64,000 nt of DNA from Lachnospiraceae bacterium NC2008 (GTDB lineage Bacteria > Bacillota > Clostridia > Lachnospirales > Lachnospiraceae), in NCBI GenBank assembly GCA_000687675.1, contig JHWS01000003.1:1-64000 (forward strand), read 5' to 3'. Below the pieces are notes generated by a model that saw only the letters and a list, made by a program, of their open reading frames with translations, did not search any database and was not told the DNA's origin. Each line of letters opens with the position of its first letter. Position 1 is the first letter of the stretch. The translations under genes were made by a program, and so were the position numbers. Positions 24,434 through 33,944 of the stretch are shown here, piece by piece.

Positions 24434-25846
24434 CTACATACTGCCAAATGCCGGAACCATAATTACAACAACTACAATTAGCAGCATCATAAACATGGGA
24501 AGCATAAGCTTAGTTCCAGCCTTTTCTCCCAGCTTTTCAGCATTATTCTTCTTCTCGAAAAATGCCTCCCGGGCTTCATTTGCCAGATCGTCCATAAATG
24601 TCCTTGTACCCTTATGGAGATTCTGTTGTAAAAGACTAACTAGTTTTACATATTTTTGAAGCTTAACCCTGCTTGTAAAATGCCCAAAGCAAACAGCTTC
24701 TTCTACACCTGACTCCATCTCACCAGTAGTTATAACCATCTCGTCATATATGAACCGCTTTAAGCTTCCAGAAGCCTTATAATCAAGAGAAATCTTCTTC
24801 CATGCGTTACGTATAGACATACCTGCACCAGTAAGTAGGGCAAGCTTACTTACAATCTCTGGATAATCATCAAGCATCTCTTCCTGTCTCTTATCAATTT
24901 TTCTGGATACGTCCTTATCCTTACCGAAAAAGATAGCCAGAAGAGAAAGAATTAAAATCAAAACAAATAGAGTAGCCTTTGATTTCTTTTCTTCACTCCA
25001 GATTATTTCCGTAGAATCTATACTGTTCGGTAGAACAAATTCTTTATCTCCTTTAGTTTTTTCCGAAGATTCATTAACTAAATCCCTTATCTTAATTACC
25101 ATCTGGTCTTCTTCTGATAAGTCAGGAGTAGCAACCTTTACAGCAAATTCGTAGATATATGTGTAATTGCCATAAGATATTTCAGCAGATAAGGTTACTA
25201 TTTGAGAATCATCTGTTAGAGAATATCCCTTATCCCAGAGCTTTCCTTTGGAATTAACTACATGTCTACTGGAGGAGGTCCACTTGATGGTATATGGATA
25301 ACCATCAAGTGAGTTTAAAAGAATAAGATCTTCATTAACCATATCTATAGACTTATTTGAGCCTAGTATTTCCTTATCAAGCTTTTTACAAAATTCATCC
25401 ATGGAATCGTAGAATTCATCCTCGGATAGTTTTTGCTCAGCCACTTCAATAGAAATATTCTTATATTCTTTGTTTCCTATCTTGGCATTAAGAACCACTT
25501 CATAGGATTTACCATCTGAAGGGTTTCGAATTAAGGTAGTGCCATTTATTAGCTTGTTAGAGTCATTACCTTTAAGGCACAAAAGAATAATCAGAACTCC
25601 GCCAAAAACCAAACACATAAGCATAAGACCAAACTTCTCAGTAAAATAAGCGTATGTCATATCATGAGCTTTAGCTGGCGAGTATAAAAGTGAGTTCTTT
25701 TCGTATATTTTCCTATAGTAAGAACTGTTCTTTCTATAAAAGAGCTTCTTGGTAATAAACAATCCTGCTCTGTAAAAAGGGCCTTTTATACCTTTAGTAT
25801 TAATTAGTTCATCAATTGAACTATTTTTATCCATAGCAATCTCCAA
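24434..25846 (-). CDS. tadC: TadC-like membrane platform protein with extracytoplasmic insertion
   Basis: The C-terminal 170 residues are a T2SSF domain typical of TadC (TGAGMSIRNAWKK, GTRTFMDDLANEAREAFFEKK, then a terminal membrane helix). Unlike usual TadC proteins of about 300 residues, this one has 470. A segment of about 220 residues lies between the first and second membrane helices and contains Ig-like strands (YTIKWTSSS, TLSAEISYGNYTYIYEFAVKV). It forms the inner-membrane platform with TadB. It starts four bases upstream of the tadB stop codon's far side, so the two are coupled. Confidence 0.85.
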   Translation of the reverse strand: MEIAMDKNSSIDELINTKGIKGPFYRAGLFITKKLFYRKNSSYYRKIYEKNSLLYSPAKAHDMTYAYFTEKFGLMLMCLVFGGVLIILLCLKGNDSNKLINGTTLIRNPSDGKSYEVVLNAKIGNKEYKNISIEVAEQKLSEDEFYDSMDEFCKKLDKEILGSNKSIDMVNEDLILLNSLDGYPYTIKWTSSSRHVVNSKGKLWDKGYSLTDDSQIVTLSAEISYGNYTYIYEFAVKVATPDLSEEDQMVIKIRDLVNESSEKTKGDKEFVLPNSIDSTEIIWSEEKKSKATLFVLILILSLLAIFFGKDKDVSRKIDKRQEEMLDDYPEIVSKLALLTGAGMSIRNAWKKISLDYKASGSLKRFIYDEMVITTGEMESGVEEAVCFGHFTSRVKLQKYVKLVSLLQQNLHKGTRTFMDDLANEAREAFFEKKNNAEKLGEKAGTKLMLPMFMMLLIVVVVIMVPAFGSM

Positions 25847-25849
25847 TAA

Positions 25850-26665
25850 TTAAAGTTTTATATCTGTGATTTTCTCTGCTAGTAAATAAGCAGAAATATA
25901 TACGATAATTAGAATTGTCATAATCGCTACACCTGCAGGATTATGATATAGACTGTTGAAGAAACCTGGTGAGGTCATATCAATATAGAGTATTATTCCA
26001 AAGGGGACAAAGTTCATAATGCTTTGTTCATACTTTTTAGCACTAATAATAGTAGCTATTTTGGTACTTATTTCTATTTTGTCAGTTATTATTCCGGCAG
26101 TTCTTCTTATTATTGAAGGAAGGTTACCACCACTTCTCTTGGCTATAGCGAATATATCCGCAAAGTCTTTTATATCCTTGCTGTGGCTCCGCTTAGCAAA
26201 ATCCTGAAGCAAATCCTCTATATTTCTGTTGTTATTAACTGCTCTGTTTATATAAGAAAGTTCCCTGCATATAAGGGAGTCCTTTCCATAAAGCATAGCC
26301 ATATCTTTGTATGAAGATGCAAATGCATTTTCAACCGAGTAGCCAGCAACCAAAGCAGCAATTAAGCTGGCCATCATTTCACGAAATTCATATGTTAGCT
26401 TTTCTTTTTGTTTATTTATGTAATCATTTCTCTTCTTCTTTATAAATACAGGTAGTATTGGAAGAAGGAATAGAACTGCTATAATGCTTCTATAAAATAT
26501 GTATGAAAATAGAAGTATGATTCCTATGCCCTCAGCTAGAACTATTCCTTTTTCCGTAAAAGAGAACTTATATGAGTCATAATCAGGCAATTCCTGCAGC
26601 TTTAAGCTTTTCTTTGTGGACAAGTTCTTCCTTCTTTTGAAGAGTTCCGATAATCTTTCCTTCAT
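25850..26665 (-). CDS. tadB: TadB-like membrane platform protein
   Basis: A 271-residue T2SSF protein with membrane segments near residues 45-75 and two at the C-terminus. The family motif ALVAGYSVENAF and RSGGNLPSIIRRTA are present. ATG 26665 is chosen because AGGAG stands six bases upstream; an upstream in-frame ATG at 26710 is weaker. The gene overlaps tadA by about 80 bases. TadB and TadC together transmit the TadA ATPase stroke to pilin. Confidence 0.87.
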   Translation of the reverse strand: MKERLSELFKRRKNLSTKKSLKLQELPDYDSYKFSFTEKGIVLAEGIGIILLFSYIFYRSIIAVLFLLPILPVFIKKKRNDYINKQKEKLTYEFREMMASLIAALVAGYSVENAFASSYKDMAMLYGKDSLICRELSYINRAVNNNRNIEDLLQDFAKRSHSKDIKDFADIFAIAKRSGGNLPSIIRRTAGIITDKIEISTKIATIISAKKYEQSIMNFVPFGIILYIDMTSPGFFNSLYHNPAGVAIMTILIIVYISAYLLAEKITDIKL

Positions 26666-27806
26666 CATTTTCTCCTTCCTCTTCAAATTGGTATAAAACA
26701 TTGGTTTCAATATTGTTATCTTTTAACTCAAGCACTTCTTCTATACATAAAACCTTTCTTGATTTATCCCTTAGTCGCCCAAGGTGCACGATTATATCTA
26801 TTCCGCTTGCAAGCTGTCCCCTTATAGCCGAAAGAGGCAGGTCCATACCCATTAAAATCATAGTTTCTAACCTGGCCAGCATATCTTTGGCAGAGTTTGC
26901 GTGGCCTGTACTTAGGGACCCATCGTGTCCAGTGTTAAGTGCCTGAACCATATCAATAGCTTCACTGCCTCTTACTTCACCAACTATGATTCTATCTGGT
27001 CTCATACGTAGACTTGATTTAATAAGGTCTCTTATAGTTATTTCCTTGCATCCTTCTACGTTTGCATTCCTTGTTTCAAGTCTTACAAGATTGGCAACGC
27101 CTTGAATCTGAAGCTCAGCTGAATCTTCGATGGTAATTAAACGTTCATCTTTAGGAATATAATTCGATAAGGCATTGAGAAAAGTCGTTTTTCCTGATCC
27201 AGTTCCGCCAGAGATTATGATGTTGTATTTTGCCTTTACTAATTTTTCAAGAAATAGAACAACTTCCTTGGATATAGCCCCAAAACTGATAAGTTTATCC
27301 ATATCTATAGGCTTATCTGGGAATTTTCTTATAGTTACTATAGGACCAGATAAGGATATAGGCGGAAGCACTATATTTACTCTTGAGCCGTTAGCTAGTC
27401 TGGCATCTACAATAGGCGATGATTCATTAACTGTTCTGTTACACTTAGCAACAATCTGCTGTATAACATCTTCTAGTTTGGAATCCGATTCAAATGCCTT
27501 ATTCCACTTATAGATTCTGCCGTCTCTCTCAATAAAGATATTGTCCTTACCGTTAATCATTATTTCAGTTACTTTAGGATCTTCAGTAAGTTCCTCAAGG
27601 ATATCCAGCCTTCTTATGGAATAGAATATTTCCTTAGAAAACTGGATCCTTTTTGAGAGGGGTATCACATGAAAGTTTTCTGATTTCTCAAGAGAATCAT
27701 TAATTAGTTCTTTAATGGCAGCATCATCCTGCTGATCCATCATGTCGATTCTATCCAGAACCTCTTGTTTTATTCTTCTTTTATAATCTTCGTAATCGGT
27801 GGCCAT
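26583..27806 (-). CDS. tadA: TadA/CpaF pilus assembly ATPase
   Basis: A secretion ATPase of the VirB11/TadA family, 407 residues from ATG 27806 (AAGGAG eight bases upstream). Walker A is GGTGSGKTT, the Asp box region LITIEDSAEL, Walker B DRIIVGEVRG and the His box TGHDGSLSTGHANS. It powers Flp pilus extension on the cytoplasmic side. Its start overlaps the tadZ gene by 37 bases. All motifs are intact. Confidence 0.95.
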   Translation of the reverse strand: MATDYEDYKRRIKQEVLDRIDMMDQQDDAAIKELINDSLEKSENFHVIPLSKRIQFSKEIFYSIRRLDILEELTEDPKVTEIMINGKDNIFIERDGRIYKWNKAFESDSKLEDVIQQIVAKCNRTVNESSPIVDARLANGSRVNIVLPPISLSGPIVTIRKFPDKPIDMDKLISFGAISKEVVLFLEKLVKAKYNIIISGGTGSGKTTFLNALSNYIPKDERLITIEDSAELQIQGVANLVRLETRNANVEGCKEITIRDLIKSSLRMRPDRIIVGEVRGSEAIDMVQALNTGHDGSLSTGHANSAKDMLARLETMILMGMDLPLSAIRGQLASGIDIIVHLGRLRDKSRKVLCIEEVLELKDNNIETNVLYQFEEEGENDEGKIIGTLQKKEELVHKEKLKAAGIA

Positions 27807-28777
27807 AGAGACGACTCCTTGGAACAAAGTTCACAAAGTGAACCATAATATGAGCTACTTTCGGGAATAGTGATAAATTTAATCTTTTCAGTAAGAATAT
27901 CTTTATCATTATCTTTTAGAATCTGACACAGGCGGGATTTAACATTAAAATCATAGCCGGTGTCATATAAGAAACAGTAGATTTTGTCGGCCATATAGAG
28001 AAGGTCTTCTAATCCTTCGATAAATTCTGTGGCATCAATAACAATATGGTCATACAGTCGGCAATCTGATATATATGTGATTAGCCGAGTGACAGATTCT
28101 TTGTCGCTGTTAATAATATCCTGGTATGAATAAGCAGGAGCGATATAGTCTACCTGTCCGTTAGTATAAGCTATACTTTGTAACTTTAGACCTATAGTTG
28201 ATACAAGCTTATCTTCATCAGTGTTTTCCATAAAATACAGGAGCTCTGTAATATCTTTTGTCTGATTTATAAGTTCATCAAAGCCAGAATAAGAGGTAAA
28301 TGACAAATGAAGAACCTTCTTGTTATTGCCGCTAGTAAGCAGATTTGAATATAGTACGCTAAGTGAACTATTTTCTCTTTGATGTGACGGAGAGAAGAAT
28401 ACAGTTAGAGAAGAAGTCATTTTTCTGCCAGCATTCTTCACATAAAAATTATCATCATTATCAATTAGAATATTAAGAATTTCTTTTCTTATGGTGTCGC
28501 CAGACTGGTATTTCCAGATTCTTCGGAGGGTTCCACTTTTGTTATAACCTTCATCAAGAACTATAGCCGGCCCATCGCAGGAGGAGCTGTATCTTTCAAG
28601 AGCCCTTTCTGCCACAAGAGCACATGACAGCTTGCCACTTTTCATATCATTTGTAAGCAGTTCTATGGAAGAATACGGAGAAACTTCATAGGGAAATGCT
28701 TCATTACTTCCAAGTAAATTAGACAGCCTCTCACAATATTCATTTTCATCATCGTAGATACCAAGTATATTTTTCAT
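27770..28777 (-). CDS. tadZ: TadZ/CpaE-like localisation ATPase, degenerate P-loop
   Basis: A 335-residue protein in the tadZ position. An N-terminal receiver-like domain (to about 120) precedes a ParA/MinD-like domain. The segment that should hold the deviant Walker A reads FFSPSHQRENSS and lacks the GK(S/T) lysine, as in atypical TadZ proteins that still mark the pilus site. Later ParA-like strands are seen (YDHIVIDATEFIEGLEDLL). Nucleotide hydrolysis is doubtful. Assigned partly by context. Confidence 0.75.
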   Translation of the reverse strand: MKNILGIYDDENEYCERLSNLLGSNEAFPYEVSPYSSIELLTNDMKSGKLSCALVAERALERYSSSCDGPAIVLDEGYNKSGTLRRIWKYQSGDTIRKEILNILIDNDDNFYVKNAGRKMTSSLTVFFSPSHQRENSSLSVLYSNLLTSGNNKKVLHLSFTSYSGFDELINQTKDITELLYFMENTDEDKLVSTIGLKLQSIAYTNGQVDYIAPAYSYQDIINSDKESVTRLITYISDCRLYDHIVIDATEFIEGLEDLLYMADKIYCFLYDTGYDFNVKSRLCQILKDNDKDILTEKIKFITIPESSSYYGSLCELCSKESSLWPPITKIIKEE

Positions 28778-28797
28778 CTACTTCTCCTTTTGAATAG

Positions 28798-29226
28798 CTA
28801 TATTATTCTGGCATAGTACATACAGGTTGCAGCAAGAATAGGTATTGAAAAGTGAATATGGCATGTACCATGTTTTTTTCTAAGTATTAATAAAAAAGTA
28901 ATTTTGAATAGCCCATAGATTGCTGAGATAATCAGCGAGGCAATGAGTATTAGAAAGAAGGTTTTGGTTCCAAGAGCAGCTGCTATAACCATAAACAGCT
29001 TTACGTCTCCGGCACCAAGTCCTCTTACCAGATAAATTAGAAATAGTATTCCCCACGCTATAAATACAGATATTATAGCTTGTAATAAACCCGGCGGGCC
29101 TTTTGTTGAAAGCAAAATTATTAATAGGCCCACCAGGCTTGTATAGGTCAAAGCGTTTGGTATTTTATAACTTTTTAAGTCCGCCAAGACTGCAATAGTT
29201 AGTATACCTATCAGCAATACATCCAT
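28798..29226 (-). CDS. tadV: Prepilin peptidase (TadV/CpaA type)
   Basis: A 142-residue aspartic prepilin peptidase with four or so membrane segments. The two catalytic Asp are in DLKSYKIPN and GAGDVKLF. It lacks the methyltransferase domain of PilD, as usual for TadV. ATG 29226 is preceded by AGGAGG five bases away; the GTG at 29232 overlaps this site. It is the first gene of the Tad operon and should process Flp, TadE-like and DUF5702 leaders. Confidence 0.92.
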   Translation of the reverse strand: MDVLLIGILTIAVLADLKSYKIPNALTYTSLVGLLIILLSTKGPPGLLQAIISVFIAWGILFLIYLVRGLGAGDVKLFMVIAAALGTKTFFLILIASLIISAIYGLFKITFLLILRKKHGTCHIHFSIPILAATCMYYARII

Positions 29227-29408
29227 TTGCACCTCCTAGAAATCCCAAAAAACAAATTAATAAGAAAGGAGTTAGCCTAAATTGAATAAAAATATAAAAC
29301 CTAAAAACCACAAAACAAAATTATAAAACAATAAATCTGAAAAAATCTGTTGAATAAATGATAGAAGCTCAAACAGATTTATTGGCTGATCGCCATGACT
29401 TGTAACAA

Positions 29409-29437
29409 AGACTAGCATATATTATATAAAATGTCAA
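29409..29437 (-). promoter_or_regulatory. Possible promoter of the Tad operon
   Basis: On the minus strand TTGACA (29437-29432) and TAGTCT (29414-29409) are separated by 17 bases. It lies between the HD-GYP gene and tadV, leaving an AT-rich leader of about 180 bases. The -10 match is weak. Confidence 0.4.
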
Positions 29438-29445
29438 GAGTGAAT

Positions 29446-30765
29446 TTAATCCCTCTGTCTCAGCAGATACTTCTCATCCTCATCAATCATCTGTATAAGA
29501 TACTTAGCTATCTCAGGGTCAAACTGTGTGCCCCTGCATCTTTCGATTTCTCCGCGTACTTCTTCCTGTGAACGAGGAGATGAGTATGATCTCTTAGATG
29601 TCATAGCATCATAAGAGTCTGCAAGACAGATTATACGAGCTTCTTCAGGTATGTTTTCACCTGATAAACCATCTGGGTAACCCTTTCCATCCCATCTTTC
29701 ATGATGCCATCTGGCACCCTTAGAAAGCCAAGGAATCTCTGTTATGGTCTTAAGGATATCCCATCCGATAGTAGTATGCTCTTTAATCTTGGCAAATTCT
29801 TCGTCAGTTAACTTGCCCTTTTTATTGATTATATCCTTCTTAATTCCAATCTTACCTATATCGTGAAGAAGGCCAAGTTCGTAGATTTCTTCCTGTTCCT
29901 TCTCTTCTTTTCCCATTCTTCTGGCGATTTCTTTAGCATAGTTGGCAACTCTTTCAGAGTGACCGTTGGTATAGTGGTCTTTAGCATCAACAGCCTTGGA
30001 AAATGCCATAAGAACTTCACCTGAAAGTTTTTCTTTTGCTTTAAGGGCTGCCTCGTGTTCTTTTGCTTCAGATAGCTCTGCTTTAGCCTTAAGGTAATTA
30101 ACATAGTCAGGAGTTTCAAGTGTTAAGAAGACAACAAATACACCTACAGAAGCAACGTAAAGTGTTATAAGTACATTGTCAAAGAATAGCATCTGTAAGC
30201 AGAAGAGTATGGCGCTAACTATTATGGCCAGTACCATAATGCGAGTCTGAGACTTTTTGAATTTCTGCCTGTGAGTAAGCATATAGAAGCTTCCTATAGC
30301 GAAGAATAAAATTGGAAATCCATAAGCTATAGGGATAAATAGAGTTTCGTGAATGTAGCTTGCATCTTTATCATAAGAAAATACAAGACCAGTTATTGGA
30401 TTAGTTAAAAGAATAGCAAAGTAAATAAAGAGAAGAACCCTGATAATCCACTTTCTTCTAATCATACTTGCTTTCTTAATATTTGAATAAGCATAGATAT
30501 AGTAGATAAATGCGTAGGCAGAAAGTGTTGTTAAGGCACAGTCTAAAGTGTTAAAGATATAACGAACAGGAATAGAATATATACCTGTTGAGCTAACAAC
30601 TATAGACGTTATAACATCCATAAAGTCTGCAAGCATAACTAAAAATGCAAACCTTTTAAAAGCGATATTAACAGGTGTCATGTTTGTATATCGCAAGATG
30701 ATATAGATATATAATATTATATTTAGTGGAATAACAGCTAATTCCAGGAAATAGTTATAATCCAT
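29446..30765 (-). CDS. Membrane HD-GYP phosphodiesterase
   Basis: A 439-residue protein with about seven membrane helices, a short coiled linker (LSEAKEHEAALKAKEKL) and an HD-GYP domain from about 255. The metal-binding and signature residues are present: HSERVANYA, LLHDIGKIGI, HHERWDGKGYP and CLADSYDAM. It should hydrolyse c-di-GMP. Its start lies one base after the stop of the GGDEF gene, so a cyclase and a phosphodiesterase are made from one message. Confidence 0.92.
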   Translation of the reverse strand: MDYNYFLELAVIPLNIILYIYIILRYTNMTPVNIAFKRFAFLVMLADFMDVITSIVVSSTGIYSIPVRYIFNTLDCALTTLSAYAFIYYIYAYSNIKKASMIRRKWIIRVLLFIYFAILLTNPITGLVFSYDKDASYIHETLFIPIAYGFPILFFAIGSFYMLTHRQKFKKSQTRIMVLAIIVSAILFCLQMLFFDNVLITLYVASVGVFVVFLTLETPDYVNYLKAKAELSEAKEHEAALKAKEKLSGEVLMAFSKAVDAKDHYTNGHSERVANYAKEIARRMGKEEKEQEEIYELGLLHDIGKIGIKKDIINKKGKLTDEEFAKIKEHTTIGWDILKTITEIPWLSKGARWHHERWDGKGYPDGLSGENIPEEARIICLADSYDAMTSKRSYSSPRSQEEVRGEIERCRGTQFDPEIAKYLIQMIDEDEKYLLRQRD

Positions 30766-30766
30766 C

Positions 30767-31846
30767 TTATTCTACCGTCTTATCAATAACTATATTTTTA
30801 CCGTGTTGCTTACCATAATACATTCTTTCATCTGCAACTTTAATTAGGTCTTCCACATCCTTGTAAGACTTGCTGTATTCCTCAACACCAATAGTCAGAG
30901 TTGCTGATACTCGCTTATTATAGAAAGTTGTAGGTGAATTTTCTATTGTATTTCTTATATCTTCAAGTTTGTTTTTAGCACTGGTAAGATCGTAACCTCT
31001 CATAAGTATGATAATTTCTTCGCCGCCCCATCTACAGACTTCGCAGCCCTGCATCATACTTACAATTATTTTGGTTATATGAATAAGTACTTCATCACCG
31101 CAGTCGTGTCCATATGAATCATTGATACGCTTAAAATTGTCAATATCGCAAAATGCTACACAAAATGGTTCATTACCATTATTTATAACCTCTTTAATTA
31201 TAGGCATAAAACCACGTCTGTTTAAAAGATGTGTTAAGGTATCTTCTTTGGCATCAGCGGAAAGCTGGTCATTTTCTTCTTCAAGTCTATTAAGTTCATG
31301 TTCAGAAGAATATATAAATATTACATTGTAAAAAATTATAGAAATCGCCATCGAAAATGTTGTAAATAGCATAAGAAATGCCTTTACATTTATTGATACC
31401 AAGAAAACTGGCACCATATGTCCACGGCGTAGATATAAAAATACAAATAAAGATAAGGAAATTGCAAGGAGAATTACAGGGATCCACCTTTTAGAACCTT
31501 TGAATAAGAAGCTACCAAAGTAAATAAGTATTGGGATTATTGAGAAAATAAAATAAGGTGAACCACATTCCCAACCAATAAAATAAACAGATGTGGCAGC
31601 ATATAGAGAAACTTCCATAAATATACTTATGTAGACAGGCATAATAATACCGTAACTACATAAGAGGACACAAAAAATATATACAATAACACTTAGTATA
31701 TTAAAATATAGTAAAGGCTTTACACCTGCGTACCACATAGTTCCCAGTAGTATAGCATGAATCAGCCCCATTATTATTACAGTAAATAGAAAGCTGTTGT
31801 GAACAGCAAAATGTAAGAAATTGTCTATAATACTTTTCTTTTTCAA
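30767..31846 (-). CDS. Membrane diguanylate cyclase with GGEEI active site
   Basis: A 359-residue protein with about six membrane helices in the first 190 residues and a GGDEF-type domain at the C-terminus (THLLNRRGFM, CDIDNFKRINDSYGH). The active-site loop reads WGGEEIIIL. GGEEF enzymes are active; Ile at the last position is uncommon but does not contact the metal. No RxxD inhibitory site is seen. It is co-transcribed with the HD-GYP gene and faces away from the glycan genes. Confidence 0.88.
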   Translation of the reverse strand: MKKKSIIDNFLHFAVHNSFLFTVIIMGLIHAILLGTMWYAGVKPLLYFNILSVIVYIFCVLLCSYGIIMPVYISIFMEVSLYAATSVYFIGWECGSPYFIFSIIPILIYFGSFLFKGSKRWIPVILLAISLSLFVFLYLRRGHMVPVFLVSINVKAFLMLFTTFSMAISIIFYNVIFIYSSEHELNRLEEENDQLSADAKEDTLTHLLNRRGFMPIIKEVINNGNEPFCVAFCDIDNFKRINDSYGHDCGDEVLIHITKIIVSMMQGCEVCRWGGEEIIILMRGYDLTSAKNKLEDIRNTIENSPTTFYNKRVSATLTIGVEEYSKSYKDVEDLIKVADERMYYGKQHGKNIVIDKTVE

Positions 31847-32031
31847 TCTACTATGACCCCTTTTATTAAGAATAATTCATCTTATTTCTGATTATAACAT
31901 GATTTGGATATATGTTATGGTTTAGTTTTGATGTTATATATAAAACCTTATCCCCTATTTACTTTGTGTCATGAAATCTTAAATAGTGTATAATATTATG
32001 GATAAATCATAATCTATGAAAGGTTAATATA

Positions 32032-32805
32032 ATGAACAAATCTATTCTTGAGAAAATACAAAAAGGCAGTGTTTATGCCATAATTCCTGCAAGAAGTGGT
32101 TCCAAGGGAGTAAAGAATAAGAATATCCGCTGTCTTGATGGGTATCCACTTATAGCATTTTCAATAGTTGCAGCAAAGATGTGTCCTTCTGTTGAAAGAG
32201 TTATCGTATCTACAGATTCAGAAGAGTATGCAGAGATTGCTAGAAAATACGGGGCTGAGACACCATTTCTTCGTCCAGCAGAAATCTCAGGTGATAAATC
32301 AACAGATATAGAATTCATGGAGCATGCAATTAACTGGCTTGCTGATAACGAAGGCAAGGTACCGGAATTCTTTATGCATGTTCGTCCTACATATCCACTT
32401 AGAACAGTTGAAGTTATGGAGAAGGCAGCAGTGCTTATGAAGGGAGACCCAAAAGCTACCAGTCTTCGTTCCGCCCATCTTGCTTCCAATACACCTTACA
32501 AGTGGTTTAATCTTAGAGAAGATGGCTACTACAAGAGTATTCGTGATGATATAACACTTGATGAAGCTAACAATCCTCGTCAGGCATTTCCAGATGTATA
32601 TGTTCCAGATGGCTATGTAGATATGCTTTCTACTAAATTTATTGTGGAAAATGACCTTATGCACGGTGACCATATGATAGGTTACGTTGTTCCTGGGGGA
32701 GTTGATATTGATGCTCTTAAGGATGTGGAATATCTTGAGTTTTACATCAAGGGTCACGGCAATGAGATATTAGACGAGCTTAAGAAGAATTACCAGCCTT
32801 TATAG
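32032..32805 (+). CDS. Acylneuraminate cytidylyltransferase-like (NeuA family)
   Basis: A 257-residue nucleotidyltransferase with the CMP-sugar synthetase signature IPARSGSKGVKNKN near the start and VIVSTDSEEYAEIA. It should activate an acidic or related sugar as CMP- or another nucleotide-sugar for surface glycans. The AT-rich upstream region has TATAAT at 31989-31994. No NeuB/NeuC gene is visible, so the sugar is not identified. It heads a run of four glycan-related genes. Confidence 0.85.
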   Translation: MNKSILEKIQKGSVYAIIPARSGSKGVKNKNIRCLDGYPLIAFSIVAAKMCPSVERVIVSTDSEEYAEIARKYGAETPFLRPAEISGDKSTDIEFMEHAINWLADNEGKVPEFFMHVRPTYPLRTVEVMEKAAVLMKGDPKATSLRSAHLASNTPYKWFNLREDGYYKSIRDDITLDEANNPRQAFPDVYVPDGYVDMLSTKFIVENDLMHGDHMIGYVVPGGVDIDALKDVEYLEFYIKGHGNEILDELKKNYQPL

Positions 32806-32846
32806 ATTAACCGCCTCGTTTTGGGGCGATATTTGGAGATAAAGAT

Positions 32847-33890
32847 ATGAAGATATTAATGATAGGACTTGGCTCTATTGGCCAAAGACATGTCCGTAAC
32901 ATAAGACGTATTTATGGTGATGATATAGAGATTATTGCTTATCGTGTTAGACGCCTACAGCAGACATTTTCAGATGCTATGCAGATAAGAGATGGGGTTA
33001 ATCTTGAAGAAGAACATCATATCACAAGCTATAGTGACTTAGATGAGGCTTTAGCTCAGAAGCCGGATATAGCATTTATTACTAATATTACTAGCAAGCA
33101 TATGGAATGTGCTTTAAAATGCGCTGAGGCAGGCTGTGACATATTCCTTGAAAAACCTCTAAGCAATACTCTTGAGGGTGCTGATAAGCTTCTTGAGATT
33201 ACCAATGCTAAAGGTTCTATAGTATTTATGGGTTATCAGAACAGGTACCATGTATGTGTTAAGAAGCTTCGTGAGTATCTGGCTAAGGGACTTATAGGTC
33301 GTATCATATCAGTAGAGGGGGCATTTTGCGAGAGGCTTGTAACTATGCATACCTATGAGGATTACTCTACTACCTATATGGCAAGAAGCGATATGGGCGG
33401 TGGCTGTATCCTTAACCTTCAGATACATGATATAGATATTCTTCAGTGGATATTCGGTAAGCCAGTAGGTGATATACAGATTACAAAAGGTACACATAGT
33501 GAACTAAAAATAGATGTTGAGGATCATGCAGTTATTACCTACGAGGCTGATTTTAAAGGGATAGAGGCATCTGATGGAGAAGCTGGAACACCAGAAGGTA
33601 AGGTAACTGTTACTTCAAGATCTGACTTCCTTTGCTATCCACCAGTGCATACTTATAGAATAGTAGGAGAGAAGGGCCGGATAGAACTTGATTTTAATAA
33701 GGCAACTATAGACCTTATTGATGGGGACGGACTTACAGCTCACCTTGAGTATCCAGATTTCCAGAGAAATGATATGTTCATTGAAGAATTAAAACTTTTT
33801 ATGGACGCAGTAAAAACAAGAAAGAAGCCGGAGGTTTCTCTTGAAACAGGTATCGATGGTCTTAAGATAGCACTTGGAATTAATAGTTAA
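32847..33890 (+). CDS. Gfo/Idh/MocA family oxidoreductase
   Basis: A 347-residue NAD(P)-dependent oxidoreductase. The Rossmann motif is GLGSIGQRH and the catalytic Lys is in FLEKPLSNT; a His/Asp substrate region is seen at LQIHDIDILQW. Such enzymes oxidise or epimerise nucleotide sugars and cyclitols. It lies 41 bases after the NeuA-like gene and is probably part of the same sugar pathway. Confidence 0.9.
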   Translation: MKILMIGLGSIGQRHVRNIRRIYGDDIEIIAYRVRRLQQTFSDAMQIRDGVNLEEEHHITSYSDLDEALAQKPDIAFITNITSKHMECALKCAEAGCDIFLEKPLSNTLEGADKLLEITNAKGSIVFMGYQNRYHVCVKKLREYLAKGLIGRIISVEGAFCERLVTMHTYEDYSTTYMARSDMGGGCILNLQIHDIDILQWIFGKPVGDIQITKGTHSELKIDVEDHAVITYEADFKGIEASDGEAGTPEGKVTVTSRSDFLCYPPVHTYRIVGEKGRIELDFNKATIDLIDGDGLTAHLEYPDFQRNDMFIEELKLFMDAVKTRKKPEVSLETGIDGLKIALGINS

Positions 33891-33944
33891 CTAAGTGAAC
33901 TAATTATAGTTGGTGGTTATAACTGCCAGTTTAAGGAGAATGAT

